Of a DNA stretch of 64,000 bases, positions 9,869 through 18,807 are shown one piece after another (positions within the stretch are counted from its first letter, which is position 1; the number at the start of each line of letters is the position of its first letter). The notes below the pieces were generated by a model, which was not told the DNA's origin, ran no database searches, and was given only the letters and a program-made list of their open reading frames with translations. The translations under genes were made by a program, and so were the position numbers. The DNA comes from Bradyrhizobium sp. STM 3843 (GTDB lineage Bacteria > Pseudomonadota > Alphaproteobacteria > Rhizobiales > Xanthobacteraceae), in the NCBI RefSeq assembly GCF_000239815.1, contig NZ_CAFK01000253.1:39313-103312 (forward strand), in the 5' to 3' direction.

Positions 9869-10746
9869 TGGACGACAGGCACACGATCTCTGCCGGCGGC
9901 ATCGCGGCGACCATCAAAGCCGACGGTGCCGAGCTGTGCTCGCTGACAACGGCTGGCGGTCTCGAGCTGCTCTGGCAGGCCGGCCCGGAATGGCCGCGCC
10001 ATGCGCCCTGGCTGTTTCCGATCGTCGGTCGCCTCAAGAATGATCAGTTGCGTCATCGGGGCAAGACCTATCCGCTGACACAGCACGGCTTTGCCCGCGA
10101 TCTCCGCTTCGATTGGCTGGAGCAGACGACGCAATCCTGCACATTGCAGCTCACCGACAGCGAGGCCACACGGGCGCGCTATCCCTTCGCCTTTCGCCTG
10201 ACAATCGCCTTCAGGGTCGGTGCGGAGAACCTGGAGGCCAAGGTCGAGATCGAAAATCCCGGCGAGGAGATTTTGCTGGCATCGTTCGGCGCGCATCCGG
10301 CGTTCAACTGGCCGCTCACACCCGGTGCGTCGAAGCAGGACTCTGTCTTGATCTTCACCGAGGATGAAACCGCGCCAATCCGGCGACTGTCCGGCGGGCT
10401 GATGCGACCGGAACCTGAGCCGTCACCGATCCAGGGCAACATGCTGACGCTGTCGGAGCGCCTGTTCGAGGAGGACGCGATCATTCTCGATGCGCCGCGC
10501 AGCACGGTGCTCAGCTATATCGGACCCGGCGGACCGGGGCTCAGCGTCGGCTGGGAGGGCTTTCGCGAGCTCGGCATCTGGTCGAAGCCGTCAGGCGCGC
10601 CGTTCTTGTGCATCGAGCCATGGCGCGGCTATGCCAGCCCGGTCGGCTTTGATGGCGAGTTCATCGACAAGCCGGGGCTGATGCATATCGCGCCGGGTAC
10701 CGCGGAGACTTTGGCGCTCCGCATCAAAGCTCATGAAGCCATTTGA
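9865..10746 (+). CDS. Aldose 1-epimerase family protein
   Basis: A 293-residue galactose-mutarotase-like beta-sandwich protein of the LacX/YeaD type. Conserved points are WPRHAPWLFPIVGRL, LTQHGFARDLRF with the likely catalytic His, FGAHPAFNWPL with a second His, and the C-terminal CIEPWRG with a Glu at the general-base position. The cognate reaction is anomer interconversion of a sugar or sugar-like ligand. It is the ninth intact gene of the rightward operon and is followed after 8 bases by the enolase-superfamily gene. That suggests the pathway handles a polyol or sugar-like intermediate, although the carboxylase genes point to amides. Confidence 0.82.
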   Translation: MMDDRHTISAGGIAATIKADGAELCSLTTAGGLELLWQAGPEWPRHAPWLFPIVGRLKNDQLRHRGKTYPLTQHGFARDLRFDWLEQTTQSCTLQLTDSEATRARYPFAFRLTIAFRVGAENLEAKVEIENPGEEILLASFGAHPAFNWPLTPGASKQDSVLIFTEDETAPIRRLSGGLMRPEPEPSPIQGNMLTLSERLFEEDAIILDAPRSTVLSYIGPGGPGLSVGWEGFRELGIWSKPSGAPFLCIEPWRGYASPVGFDGEFIDKPGLMHIAPGTAETLALRIKAHEAI

Positions 10747-10754
10747 GCTGACCG

Positions 10755-11882
10755 ATGACGGCCTCTCCCTTCACGATCCGCAAGCTCGAGGCATTCTGCT
10801 ATCGCTATCCGCTGCAGACGCCGGTCGTCACCTCGTTTGGCACCATGCTGAACCGGCCCGCGGTGTTCGTGCGGGTCGAGGACGAGGACGGCGTCGCCGG
10901 CTTCGGTGAAGCCTGGTGCAATTTTCCGGCGCCCGGCGCCGAGCACCGCACGCGGCTCCTCAACGAGGTGCTGGCGCCGGCAGTCATCGGATGCAGCGCC
11001 GCCGAACCGCTCCAGCTGTTCGAGCGCCTGACGGAAGGGACCGCCGTGCTCGCGCTGCAGAGCGGGGAGGCGGGTCCATTTGCCCAGGCGATCGCCGGCA
11101 TCGATCTCGCGGTCTGGGACCTGTTTGCGCGCCGGGAAGGCAAGCCGTTGTGGCGCCTGCTCGGCGGCAGCGGACCGACCATCCGGGTCTATGCCAGCGG
11201 CATCAACCCGGCCGGGGCGCGCGCCACCGCGGAGGCTGCGCTCGAACGCGGCCATCGTGCGCTGAAGCTGAAGATCGGCTTCGAGCTGGTGTCCGATCGC
11301 GCCAATCTTGCGTCCCTGCGTGACGCCGTCGGCGACGGCATTCAGGCCGCGGATGTCAACCAGGGCTGGTCGTTGGACCAGGCCGTGCGACTCGCGCCCG
11401 AGCTTGCCTCATTTGATCTCGCCTGGCTGGAGGAGCCTATTCGGGCCGACCGGCCCTGGTCGGAATGGCAGGCGCTGCGGAACCGCATCGGCACGCCCCT
11501 CGCCGCCGGCGAGAACATCGCAAGTCGCGCCGGCTTCACCCAGGCGCTTGGCGACGATGTGCTGGGGGTCGTCCAGCTTGACGTGGCAAAATGGGGCGGT
11601 CTCTCGCTCGGCGTGACAATCGCGCGCGAGATCCGCAAGGCAGGCAAGACGTTCTGCCCGCATTATCTCGGTGGCGGCATCGGCCTCTTGGCCTCGGCGC
11701 ATCTGCTCGCCGGGGTCGGCGGCGACGGATTGCTGGAGGTCGATGCCAATGACAACCCGCTACGCGATCTGCTCTCAGGACCGGTCGCTAAGATCAGCGA
11801 CGGTGCCGTCACCCTGAGTGAGGCCGCGGGGATCGGCATCCAGCCCGACTTCGCTGCGATCGAAGCCCACAGGATCTGGTGA
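10755..11882 (+). CDS. Mandelate racemase/muconate lactonizing enzyme family (enolase superfamily)
   Basis: This 375-residue protein shows the superfamily's catalytic layout in its barrel. A KLK pair lies near residue 172 (ALKLKIGF). Metal ligands lie in AADVNQGW (Asp), WLEEPI (Glu) and AAGENI (Glu), and CPHYLGGGIG carries a His near the barrel end. Lys on one side and His on the other fit the mandelate-racemase subgroup, which abstracts an alpha-proton from a carboxylate, as in sugar-acid dehydratases. The exact substrate cannot be read from sequence. It is the last gene of the operon. Confidence 0.85.
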   Translation: MTASPFTIRKLEAFCYRYPLQTPVVTSFGTMLNRPAVFVRVEDEDGVAGFGEAWCNFPAPGAEHRTRLLNEVLAPAVIGCSAAEPLQLFERLTEGTAVLALQSGEAGPFAQAIAGIDLAVWDLFARREGKPLWRLLGGSGPTIRVYASGINPAGARATAEAALERGHRALKLKIGFELVSDRANLASLRDAVGDGIQAADVNQGWSLDQAVRLAPELASFDLAWLEEPIRADRPWSEWQALRNRIGTPLAAGENIASRAGFTQALGDDVLGVVQLDVAKWGGLSLGVTIAREIRKAGKTFCPHYLGGGIGLLASAHLLAGVGGDGLLEVDANDNPLRDLLSGPVAKISDGAVTLSEAAGIGIQPDFAAIEAHRIW

Positions 11883-12105
11883 GCAGCGCGTTCCCGCGCC
11901 GGTTAACCTTGATTTTTAATTGACGTCTGGAAATGGCGCGGCCGTCACCTAGATCAAGCGGCATAGCCGTGGGGTGCTGATAGACTGTCCAAAACAGGCT
12001 GACCGTTCTCGGGATATTGCACCGGGACCCGGATAACAGCCCCGGCGACTTTGATCTCGCAAGGCAGGGGGCGCGTATGGGGTTACGCGCATTCAGGAGG
12101 AAGCG

Positions 12106-12612
12106 ATGGTCCTGAAAAGTCTGTTTACACTGCTGACGGGTGCTGCGCTGCTGACTGGGGCGGCGGCGCTGGCGGACGAGTACCGTCCGGACGATTTCTT
12201 GCAGCTCGATCTGTCCAAGGCGCTGCTGTCGCCGACCCCGCTCGGACCGGAGACGCATTTCGCGCCGGTTCCGGCGGAGGCAAAGGCCGATCACGCGGCC
12301 GAGGCAGCGCAGCCCGACAGCAAGGCTGATGTGCCGCGCGCGGTGGCGACACGGCGCATTCACCTGGCCAAGTCTCATGACAAGTCTCATGACACGTCAC
12401 ATGAGGTGCTACATGCCAAGTCGCATGAGGTGCCGCAGGCCAGCTCGCGCATCGCGTCAGCCGACCCAGCTATGACGCTGCGGCCGCGTGGGGCGGCTCG
12501 CACCAAGCTTGCACACCGCCGCAACAATCCGCTGGATGCGCAGGCGATGGATACAAGGATCCAGACCTGGCCCTGCAAACCCGGCAATGGTGCGATCTGC
12601 AACTGGAGATGA
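12106..12612 (+). CDS. Hypothetical exported protein with Ser-His repeats
   Basis: This 168-residue protein belongs to no family I recognise. A signal peptide (MVLKSLFTLLTGAALLTGAA, cleavage near ALA-DEY) has AGGAGGAAG before its ATG. Residues about 88-106 contain a short tandem repeat of the type K-S-H-D/E (KSHDKSHDTSHEV, then AKSHEV), encoded by near-identical 12-base units. The C-terminus holds two Cys (WPCKPGNGAICNWR) that could form a disulfide. Outside these, the middle is low in complexity and rich in Ala and charged residues. It stands alone after the catabolic operon. Confidence 0.7.
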   Translation: MVLKSLFTLLTGAALLTGAAALADEYRPDDFLQLDLSKALLSPTPLGPETHFAPVPAEAKADHAAEAAQPDSKADVPRAVATRRIHLAKSHDKSHDTSHEVLHAKSHEVPQASSRIASADPAMTLRPRGAARTKLAHRRNNPLDAQAMDTRIQTWPCKPGNGAICNWR

Positions 12613-12839
12613 GGCGCAGCGTCCATCAAACTGGCTGCCACGGCCTTGGAACTTCATGCCCACGATCATAGTTAACGTTGGTTGTGGCCGGGTTCGGATC
12701 TGTCGAGCCCGTTCGCAGGCAGGTTGAAACCCGTCCCGCCAAGGGTTTGATCTTCAAAGAGCATTGATCTATCCGCCGTCGCCATGGTTCGTTCCGCTCT
12801 TCACGCCGGTGGCGCGAGCCTCTTCTCCAAGGAACTCCC

Positions 12840-13658
12840 ATGGACACCATCGAGACCCAGGGCATCAGCCTGCCGCGGCTGGGGCTGGGCACCTATCGCA
12901 TGCAGGGCACCGTCTGCCGCGAGGCGGTCGAGAGCGCGCTTGCGCTCGGCTACCGCCATATCGACACCGCCGAGATGTATGCCAATGAGGATGCGGTCGG
13001 GGCGGCGCTTGCCGCCGCCGGCGTGCCGCGCCAGGAATTGCATGTCACGACAAAGGTCTGGCCGGAGAACCTCGCGCCCGATGCGATCCGCCGTGCCTTC
13101 GATACCAGCCTGAGGAAGCTCCGCCTCGACTTCGTCGACCTCTATCTGGTCCATTGGCCGGTCAAGGGCATGAATCTTCCGGCCGCACTCGATACGCTGA
13201 TGGCGCTGAAGGAGCAGGGACGCACCCGCGCGATCGGCGTGGCCAATTTTACGGTGGCCTTGCTCAAACAGGCGGTCGAGGAGATCAAGGCGCCGATCGC
13301 CTGCAACCAGATCGAATATCATGTGATGCTGGATCAGAGCGAGGTCATGCGCTACATGGCCGCGCGCGCGATCCCGCTGGTGGCCTATTGCCCGCTCGCG
13401 CAGGGCCGCGCCGCTTCCGACGAGACCCTGATCGCCATCGGCAGGAAGCACAACGCGGGCGCGGCGCAGGTCGCGCTGAAATGGCTGTTGGATCAGAAGG
13501 GGGTAGCGGCCATTCCGAAGGCTGCGCGCAAAGAGAGCCAGCAGGCCAATCTCGACGCGCTCAAGCTTCAACTGGATGATGAAGACCGCAAGCTCATCGC
13601 CGCGCTGCCCAAGGACAGGCGCTTCGTCAATCCCGGCTTTGCGCCGGATTGGGACTGA
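12840..13658 (+). CDS. Aldo/keto reductase
   Basis: This 272-residue TIM-barrel NADPH-dependent reductase has the aldo/keto-reductase signatures. GYRHIDTAEMYANED has the catalytic Asp and Tyr, TTKVWPEN the catalytic Lys, LYLVHWPVK the His, and CNQIEYH and IPKAARKE form the cofactor region. Length and motifs fit the 2,5-diketo-gluconate reductase-like group (YafB/DkgB). AAGGA lies six bases before the ATG. The gene appears to be a single transcription unit that ends at the strong hairpin at 13694-13721. Confidence 0.9.
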   Translation: MDTIETQGISLPRLGLGTYRMQGTVCREAVESALALGYRHIDTAEMYANEDAVGAALAAAGVPRQELHVTTKVWPENLAPDAIRRAFDTSLRKLRLDFVDLYLVHWPVKGMNLPAALDTLMALKEQGRTRAIGVANFTVALLKQAVEEIKAPIACNQIEYHVMLDQSEVMRYMAARAIPLVAYCPLAQGRAASDETLIAIGRKHNAGAAQVALKWLLDQKGVAAIPKAARKESQQANLDALKLQLDDEDRKLIAALPKDRRFVNPGFAPDWD

Positions 13659-13693
13659 TCAGCCTCTGGCTCGAACAACGCGAGCGCGCGCAA

Positions 13694-13721
13694 AGGAATG
13701 GCCCCGGGTGGGGCCATTCCT
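13694..13721. terminator. Bidirectional hairpin terminator
   Basis: A perfect 12-bp stem, AGGAATGGCCCC pairing with GGGGCCATTCCT, closes a 4-base loop (GGGT). It lies between the convergent aldo/keto reductase gene and the small exported-protein gene. No T-run follows on the plus strand. Confidence 0.7.
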
Positions 13722-13737
13722 GTCTCGGCGCTTGTGA

Positions 13738-13959
13738 TCAGTACTCGTGGCGGTGCTTGATGATCACGGTGCGGTCGTGGTCGCGGTGGAACGGCCGATA
13801 GTCGCGATGCCAGTCGCGATGCATGCGGTATTCGGCGCGAGCGCCGCGCCAGTCGTCATGGTGGCCACGCTTGATGACCACGGTCTCCGCGCTGGCGATG
13901 GTCGGCGCCGCGATCACGATGGCACCCAGGGCCGCAACAGCAAAACCAAGCTTCGTCAT
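13738..13959 (-). CDS. Small exported His/Arg/Asp-rich protein
   Basis: A 73-residue protein with a typical signal peptide (MTKLGFAVAALGAIVIAAPT, cleavage after ASA). The mature part has about 49 residues and is dominated by His, Arg and Asp (RGHHDDWRGARAEYRMHRDW), framed by two similar segments, TVVIKRGHH and TVIIKHRHEY. The ATG follows GAGGAGGAC, a near-ideal ribosome site. An exact GGAAC-N17-GTT promoter lies 34-58 bases upstream, so the gene is probably under the general stress sigma factor. Function is unknown; periplasmic metal or polyanion binding is a guess from composition. Confidence 0.72.
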   Translation of the reverse strand: MTKLGFAVAALGAIVIAAPTIASAETVVIKRGHHDDWRGARAEYRMHRDWHRDYRPFHRDHDRTVIIKHRHEY

Positions 13960-13992
13960 GATGTCCTCCTCCTCAAGCTTCGGTGGACAATA

Positions 13993-14017
13993 AACTTGGC
14001 GTGTGGCCGAACGTTCC
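13993..14017 (-). promoter_or_regulatory. EcfG-type general stress promoter
   Basis: On the minus strand GGAAC (14017-14013) is followed by exactly 17 bases and GTT (13995-13993). This matches the GGAAC-N16/17-cGTT pattern known for alphaproteobacterial EcfG sigma factors. Transcription would start near 13986, giving a short leader before the ATG at 13959. Confidence 0.65.
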
Positions 14018-14112
14018 GCTGGAACTAACAGCGGAATCCTGAACGTCTGTTCAGGCTCGCGGCGTTGCTACAAATCGACGGTAGCTCGATCCGTTGACGC
14101 GCGAGGATCTAA

Positions 14113-14556
14113 CTAATTGCACTTCCGCAAGGCAGGCGTCGGCCTGTCGTTGGCGATGAAGCGGCCGTCGCGAATGGTGTAGCTGCCGTCGGCGCCGCGA
14201 TTGAAGAGCGAGCGGATGCTGCCGTCCGCCCCCTTAGTGATCCCGTTCTCGCGGGTCTGCTTGTAGTGCGGCATCACGATCGAGAGCACCAGCGTATCAC
14301 CGTTCTCGATCCGGGCGTCCGTGACCTCGTTGGTATCGGAGGAGTCGAAGTCGCGCCGATAGATCAAGCGTCCGTCTGCTGTGACTTCGTAGGAGATCGT
14401 ATTGCCCTGGCCTCGTTTCGCCGGCTTCGCGCAGTCGACCGCCCAGGTCCCGAGCAGTCCCCATTCCTGCGCGATCTCAGTAGCCGCCGATCCGGCGGAG
14501 GCGGGTGAGCCGAAGCAAAGCAGGAGCAGGGCGACGGGGAGCGGGCGGAACGACAT
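14113..14556 (-). CDS. Hypothetical exported protein
   Basis: A 147-residue protein with a signal peptide (MSFRPLPVALLLLCFGSPAS, cleavage near ASA). The mature part includes WGLLGTWAVDCAKP, ISYEVTADGRLIYRRDF and a C-terminal Cys (ALRKCN) that could pair with the Cys of WAVDC. The pattern W-x-x-D-C followed by beta-strands resembles small periplasmic beta-barrel-like proteins common in rhizobia, but I cannot name a family. I chose the ATG at 14556 because the signal peptide begins there, although the frame stays open far upstream. The next gene is divergent. Confidence 0.72.
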   Translation of the reverse strand: MSFRPLPVALLLLCFGSPASAGSAATEIAQEWGLLGTWAVDCAKPAKRGQGNTISYEVTADGRLIYRRDFDSSDTNEVTDARIENGDTLVLSIVMPHYKQTRENGITKGADGSIRSLFNRGADGSYTIRDGRFIANDRPTPALRKCN

Positions 14557-14739
14557 CACGGGATCAGCTCTGAGGGAAGGGAGCATTCCGAACATAAGCT
14601 GCTGCGTCAGCCTTGCAACGCCTCCGCCCATCTGCAGGTGAGGTTTCGGTGCGAGGCGATTGCGCGCAATCCCTTGCGCAACCGGAACAGCAGGCGCATG
14701 CTCGCCGCAAATAAAAATCATCATCGGGGGAGCCCAAGC

Positions 14740-16023
14740 ATGTCCGCAGTGTCGCGCCGCGAATTCCTCGTGCAGTCGACCGGAGCCGCAGCGGCGGCCG
14801 CGTTCGGCGGACCCTCCCATGCAGCAATGGGGCCGTCCGACAAGTTCGATCTCATCATCAAGGGCGGCGACGTCATCGATCCCAGCCAGTCGCTGCGGGG
14901 CAAGCGGGACATCGGCATCCGCTGGGGCACGATCGAGGCGATCGAGCCGGAGATCCCGGCGGAACGCGCCCTGAAGACGATCGATGCCGCGGGCCGCCTG
15001 GTGATGCCAGGATTGGTCGATCTGCACTGTCACATCTATGCCTATGGTTCGGCGATCGGCATTCCGCCGGATGAGCTGGTGCAATTCCAGGGCACGACCA
15101 CCGTGGTCTCGGCCGGAGATGCCGGTGTCAACAATCTCGCCGGCCTGCGCCGCTATATTGCGGGGCAGTCGCGGGCCCGGATCTACGCCTTCGTCCACAT
15201 CGCCAATAACGGGCTGTCGTCGTTTCCGGTCGCCGAGCTCTACAATCTCGACAATGCCCAGGTCGACGCCTGCGCCATGGCGCTGGCCGAGAACCCAGAT
15301 TTCCTGATCGGCGTCAAGGTGAGGATGTCGGAGAACGTGATCTTCAAGCACGGGCTCGAGCCGTTGAAGCGCGGTATCAAGGCCTGCGAACTGTGCGGCT
15401 GGCCGGCGCGGATGATGGTGCATATCGGCGGGGTCGAGACCAAGGAGCTGATGTCCGAGATTCTCGACCTGCTGCGGCCCGGCGACGTGTTGACGCACGC
15501 CTATTCTGGTGCGCCGAACATGTCAGGCGTCTTCACCAACATCGTGCAGGACGGCAGACTGCTGCCGGCGGCGCTCGCCGCCAAGCAGCGTGGCGTGCTG
15601 TTCGACGTCGGCCATGGCGGCGGCAGCTTCGATTTCACGGTGGCGGAGGTCGCAATTCCCGCCAGCTGTACGCCGGACACGATCTCGTCCGACATTCACG
15701 TGTTTTCCGGCAACTCTCCCGGCGTGCCGTTCCTGCCGAACGTGATGGGCAAGTTTCTCGCCATGGGCTTCCCGCTGGAGCAGGTCGTGACGATGGCGAC
15801 CTCGGCGCCAGCCAAGATCATCAATCGTGCGCCGAAGATCGGCACGCTTCAGATCGGTGCGCCCGGCGATGTCGCGATCATGGACCTGGTGGAGGGGCCG
15901 GTGACCTTCGTCGACACCCGCGACAACAAGCGCGACGGGAAGCTGCAACTGAAACCGGTGCAGACCGTGATCAACGGCGTGCCCTTTGGTCGGCCGTACC
16001 AGGCACCGTTCTCGGTGCGGTGA
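14740..16023 (+). CDS. Tat-exported amidohydrolase/deacetylase-family metallohydrolase
   Basis: This 427-residue protein begins with a twin-arginine signal (SRREFLVQSTGAAAAAAFGG), so it is predicted to be folded and then exported. Metal-binding motifs follow: MPGLVDLHCHIYAYG (HxH), a VKVR segment that could hold the carboxylated Lys, MVHIGG, THAYSG and SSDIHVFSG with the terminal Asp. These resemble the dihydroorotase-like amidohydrolase/deacetylase family. A periplasmic hydrolase of a cyclic amide or acyl-amino acid is plausible. The ATG at 14740 fits the Tat signal; the open frame upstream has no such feature. Confidence 0.83.
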   Translation: MSAVSRREFLVQSTGAAAAAAFGGPSHAAMGPSDKFDLIIKGGDVIDPSQSLRGKRDIGIRWGTIEAIEPEIPAERALKTIDAAGRLVMPGLVDLHCHIYAYGSAIGIPPDELVQFQGTTTVVSAGDAGVNNLAGLRRYIAGQSRARIYAFVHIANNGLSSFPVAELYNLDNAQVDACAMALAENPDFLIGVKVRMSENVIFKHGLEPLKRGIKACELCGWPARMMVHIGGVETKELMSEILDLLRPGDVLTHAYSGAPNMSGVFTNIVQDGRLLPAALAAKQRGVLFDVGHGGGSFDFTVAEVAIPASCTPDTISSDIHVFSGNSPGVPFLPNVMGKFLAMGFPLEQVVTMATSAPAKIINRAPKIGTLQIGAPGDVAIMDLVEGPVTFVDTRDNKRDGKLQLKPVQTVINGVPFGRPYQAPFSVR

Positions 16024-16061
16024 ACTGGCGCCTGGCGAGGTCGGCCTCACAGATGCGTCTG

Positions 16062-16213
16062 GGTCCCGGCTCTGCGGTGCGTCGCTTCGCGCCGCGCCGC
16101 GTCCGGGACAAGAGATTCGCCGCTAGGTTATTTCGTGCGCCGCGTGTTCGTCACGCCGCCTTCGTGTCCCGGACGCGGTGCAGCACGAAGTGCTGCTCCG
16201 CAGAGCCGGGACC
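16062..16213. repeat. Palindromic dispersed repeat, family A copy 1
   Basis: Perfect 16-base terminal inverted repeats, GGTCCCGGCTCTGCGG and its complement, bound a 152-base element with internal symmetry (CGCGTCCGGGAC and GTCCCGGACGCGG). A second copy lies at 44945-45091. It fills the space between convergent genes and has no coding content. It resembles a REP/MITE-like intergenic element. Confidence 0.8.
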
Positions 16214-16253
16214 TAAATTAGTCGCAGACAGTTCGCAGTCCATTGCAGGCTGG

Positions 16254-17492
16254 CTAGCCCGCCGCGCTGGTTCGCTCGACATTCGCTGACCGCACCGGCA
16301 CGCCAAACTCCTGGCGGCAGATCTCGGCGAGGATAGCGATGCCTTCCCTGATCTGCTGGTGCGAGGGGCTGGCGAAGCACAGGCGCAGCCGGCTTCTGGC
16401 GTGAGCGGCATCGGTCGACCATTCCGGTCCCGGATTGATCGAGACACCGGCCTTCAGCGCCGCCTGGGCGAGCTTCATCGCATCCACCTGGTCCGGCAGC
16501 TTGACCCAGAGGAAGATCCCGCCCTTTGGTGCAGCGAATTCGGCTGCCGTCCCGAACTCGGCATTCAGCGCCTCCATCAGCGTGTCCAGCTTGGCCCGCA
16601 AGCCGCGGACGAGCTGCGGCACGTGGCTCTCGAAATGCGTTTTGCAGTACTCCGCGAGCAGCATCTGCTCCAGCGCGCCTGAGCCGGCGTCGGTCTTCAG
16701 GGCCAGCATGATCGACATGATCTGCCAGGGCGCCACCACAAAGCCGACCCGCAGCGCTGGCGCGACCGACTTGGAGAACGATCCGATGTGGATCACGCCA
16801 CCATGCTCGGCCATGGCATGGATCGCCGGCGGGCGGCTCCCGTCCCAGGTGAGATCGGCGTAGCAGTCGTCCTCGAAGATCGGCACGCCATGGTCTTCCG
16901 AGAGCCGCAGCAACTCGCGTCGGCGCGCTTCCGGCAACACGGTGCCGGTCGGATTCTGCACGGTCGGGATGGTATAGATATATTTCGGCTTGATGCCGCG
17001 CGCCTTGAGATCGGCGAGTGCGGCGGCCAGCGCGTCGATCCGCATCCCGTCCTGGTCGAGCTGGATGCCGACCGCGTTGACGCCGAGCCTGGCGAGCCGG
17101 GTCAAGGTACCTTGATAATTGTCCTGCTCGACGATCACGGTGTCGCCGCGCGCAAGCAGCGCCTGGTTGACCAGATCGAGCGCCTGCAGCGAGCCTGAGA
17201 CCAGCATGATGTCGTCGGCACTGCAGGAGAGGCCGGCATCGCGTCCAAGCTTCCCGGCAAGAAAGTCGCGCAGCGGCCGATAGCCCTGTGGTCCATGGCC
17301 GAGCCCGTAGGTCGCAAGCGAGCGGCCTTCGCGCGTGAGAACGGCATCGGCCGCCCGGCGCAGGTCCTCGACCGGGACGCCGTCGGGATCGTTGTTGCCG
17401 CCCACGAAGCTGTATTTGGCAAGGCCAGTCCAGCGCGCCACGGGAGCCGGCAGGCCTGCCGGCAGCAGGGGTGAAAAATCGAATGAGGCCAT
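16254..17492 (-). CDS. PLP-dependent aminotransferase, class I/II (LysN/MocR-catalytic type)
   Basis: This 412-residue fold-type I enzyme resembles 2-aminoadipate/aromatic aminotransferases and the catalytic half of MocR regulators, but lacks the N-terminal GntR helix-turn-helix. Visible motifs are ISFVGGNND-like FVGGNNDPDGVP near the start, VSGSLQALDLV, PTVQNPTG, IFEDDCYADL with the PLP-ring Asp, and IGSFSKSVAPALRVG with the Schiff-base Lys. It is divergent from ribB across about 180 bases. The amino donor cannot be told from sequence. Confidence 0.86.
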   Translation of the reverse strand: MASFDFSPLLPAGLPAPVARWTGLAKYSFVGGNNDPDGVPVEDLRRAADAVLTREGRSLATYGLGHGPQGYRPLRDFLAGKLGRDAGLSCSADDIMLVSGSLQALDLVNQALLARGDTVIVEQDNYQGTLTRLARLGVNAVGIQLDQDGMRIDALAAALADLKARGIKPKYIYTIPTVQNPTGTVLPEARRRELLRLSEDHGVPIFEDDCYADLTWDGSRPPAIHAMAEHGGVIHIGSFSKSVAPALRVGFVVAPWQIMSIMLALKTDAGSGALEQMLLAEYCKTHFESHVPQLVRGLRAKLDTLMEALNAEFGTAAEFAAPKGGIFLWVKLPDQVDAMKLAQAALKAGVSINPGPEWSTDAAHARSRLRLCFASPSHQQIREGIAILAEICRQEFGVPVRSANVERTSAAG

Positions 17493-17668
17493 GTGCGGCG
17501 CCTCCCTTGTTCTTGTTTGCCGCCGATCCTAAACAAATCCACAACGATTGTCGTGACATGGACGCGTGCCGACTGAGACGCGTTTCGCGCGGCGGAAGAA
17601 CTGTCGCGGGGTACTGGCGCCGCCCCGGGAACCCGGCTAAAGCACCGGCAAAACCAGTGAGATTGTTG

Positions 17669-18745
17669 ATGGCCGATTCAATCCAGGAAGTTCTGCAGGC
17701 GTTCGCCAAGGGCGAACTCGTGGTGGTGACCGATGACGATGATCGCGAGGGCGAGGGCGATCTGATCGTTGCGGCCTCGCTTTGCACGGCGGAGAAGATG
17801 GCCTTCATCATCCGCCACACGTCCGGCATCGTCTGCGCGCCGATCACGAGCGAGGATGCGCGCAGGCTGCGCCTCGATCCGATGGTGGCGTACAACGATT
17901 CCAATCATACGACCGCCTTTACCGTGTCGATCGACTACAAGCCGGATGGTGGTACCGGCATCTCGGCTGAGGAGCGGGCGTCCTGCTGCCGGGCGCTGGC
18001 CAATCCCAACGCCGGCGCCAACGATTTCGCGCGGCCGGGGCATATCTTTCCGCTGATCGCGCGCGACGGCGGCGTGCTGCTGCGTTCCGGCCATACCGAG
18101 GCCGCCGTCGATCTCTGCAAGCTCTCCGGACTGCCGCCGGTCGGCGTCATCTCCGAGCTGATGAATGACGACGGCACCGTGATGAAGGGCGATCAGGTCA
18201 CCCGCTTTGCTGCCGCCAACAACCTCAAGCACGTCACCATCGCCGATCTGATTGCCTATCGACAGGCGCGCGAGAAGCTGATCGAGCGGGTTTCGACCTT
18301 CACCACCGACAGCCCGATTGGTCCCTTGCAGGGCTATGCCTACCGCTCTCCCTTCGATCCGATCATGCACGCGGCTTTCGTGTATAACGGGATCGGTGAT
18401 GGCAAGAACGTGCTGACGCGGCTGCACAAGCCGAACATCGTCAAGGACCTCATCACCGGACCGCAACGGGTGCAAGCGGTGCTTCAGCACTTCAAGAAGG
18501 CCGGGCGGGGCGTGCTGGTGTATTTGCGCGATGGTGCGGCGGGTGTTCCGGTCGAACCGATGGGCGAACAGCAGACGGCCGAGGCCGATCGCCATCGGCA
18601 ATGGCGCGAAGTCGGTGTCGGCGCGCAGATTCTGCGCGATCTCGGCATTACCTCGATCCGGAACCTCACCTCCTCGGTGCATGACTACAAAGGCCTGTCG
18701 GGGTTTGGCATCGAGATCGTCGCCAACGAACGCCTTGAAGGCTGA
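17669..18745 (+). CDS. ribB: 3,4-dihydroxy-2-butanone 4-phosphate synthase with degenerate GTP-cyclohydrolase-II-like domain (RibB-X)
   Basis: The 358-residue protein has an intact RibB domain in its first 205 residues: VVVTDDDDREGEGDLI with the metal-binding acidic loop, RPGHIFPLIARDGGVLLRSG, and TEAAVDLCKLSG. RibB makes the four-carbon unit of riboflavin from ribulose 5-phosphate. The remaining 150 residues align with GTP cyclohydrolase II in layout (TDSPIGPLQGYAY to GFGIEIV). They lack the HSECxTGDxxxSxxCDC zinc site, so this half should not be a cyclohydrolase. Such RibB-X fusions are known in Proteobacteria. The start is uncertain: the ribosome site before 17669 is weak and the frame stays open upstream. 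Confidence 0.88.
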   Translation: MADSIQEVLQAFAKGELVVVTDDDDREGEGDLIVAASLCTAEKMAFIIRHTSGIVCAPITSEDARRLRLDPMVAYNDSNHTTAFTVSIDYKPDGGTGISAEERASCCRALANPNAGANDFARPGHIFPLIARDGGVLLRSGHTEAAVDLCKLSGLPPVGVISELMNDDGTVMKGDQVTRFAAANNLKHVTIADLIAYRQAREKLIERVSTFTTDSPIGPLQGYAYRSPFDPIMHAAFVYNGIGDGKNVLTRLHKPNIVKDLITGPQRVQAVLQHFKKAGRGVLVYLRDGAAGVPVEPMGEQQTAEADRHRQWREVGVGAQILRDLGITSIRNLTSSVHDYKGLSGFGIEIVANERLEG

Positions 18746-18807
18746 AACCCGACGATTTAACTTCCATAGCAGCCAAGATACGCAGTCAGGACGCGAAAGG
18801 ATTTTTC

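Noticed and set aside
12648..12673. GGAAC followed by GTT upstream of the aldo/keto reductase
   Set aside because: The spacer is 18 bases, outside the 16-17 rule, and the site is over 160 bases from the start codon.
17493..17668. Possible FMN riboswitch before ribB
   Set aside because: None of the conserved RFN-element sequence is present in the region.
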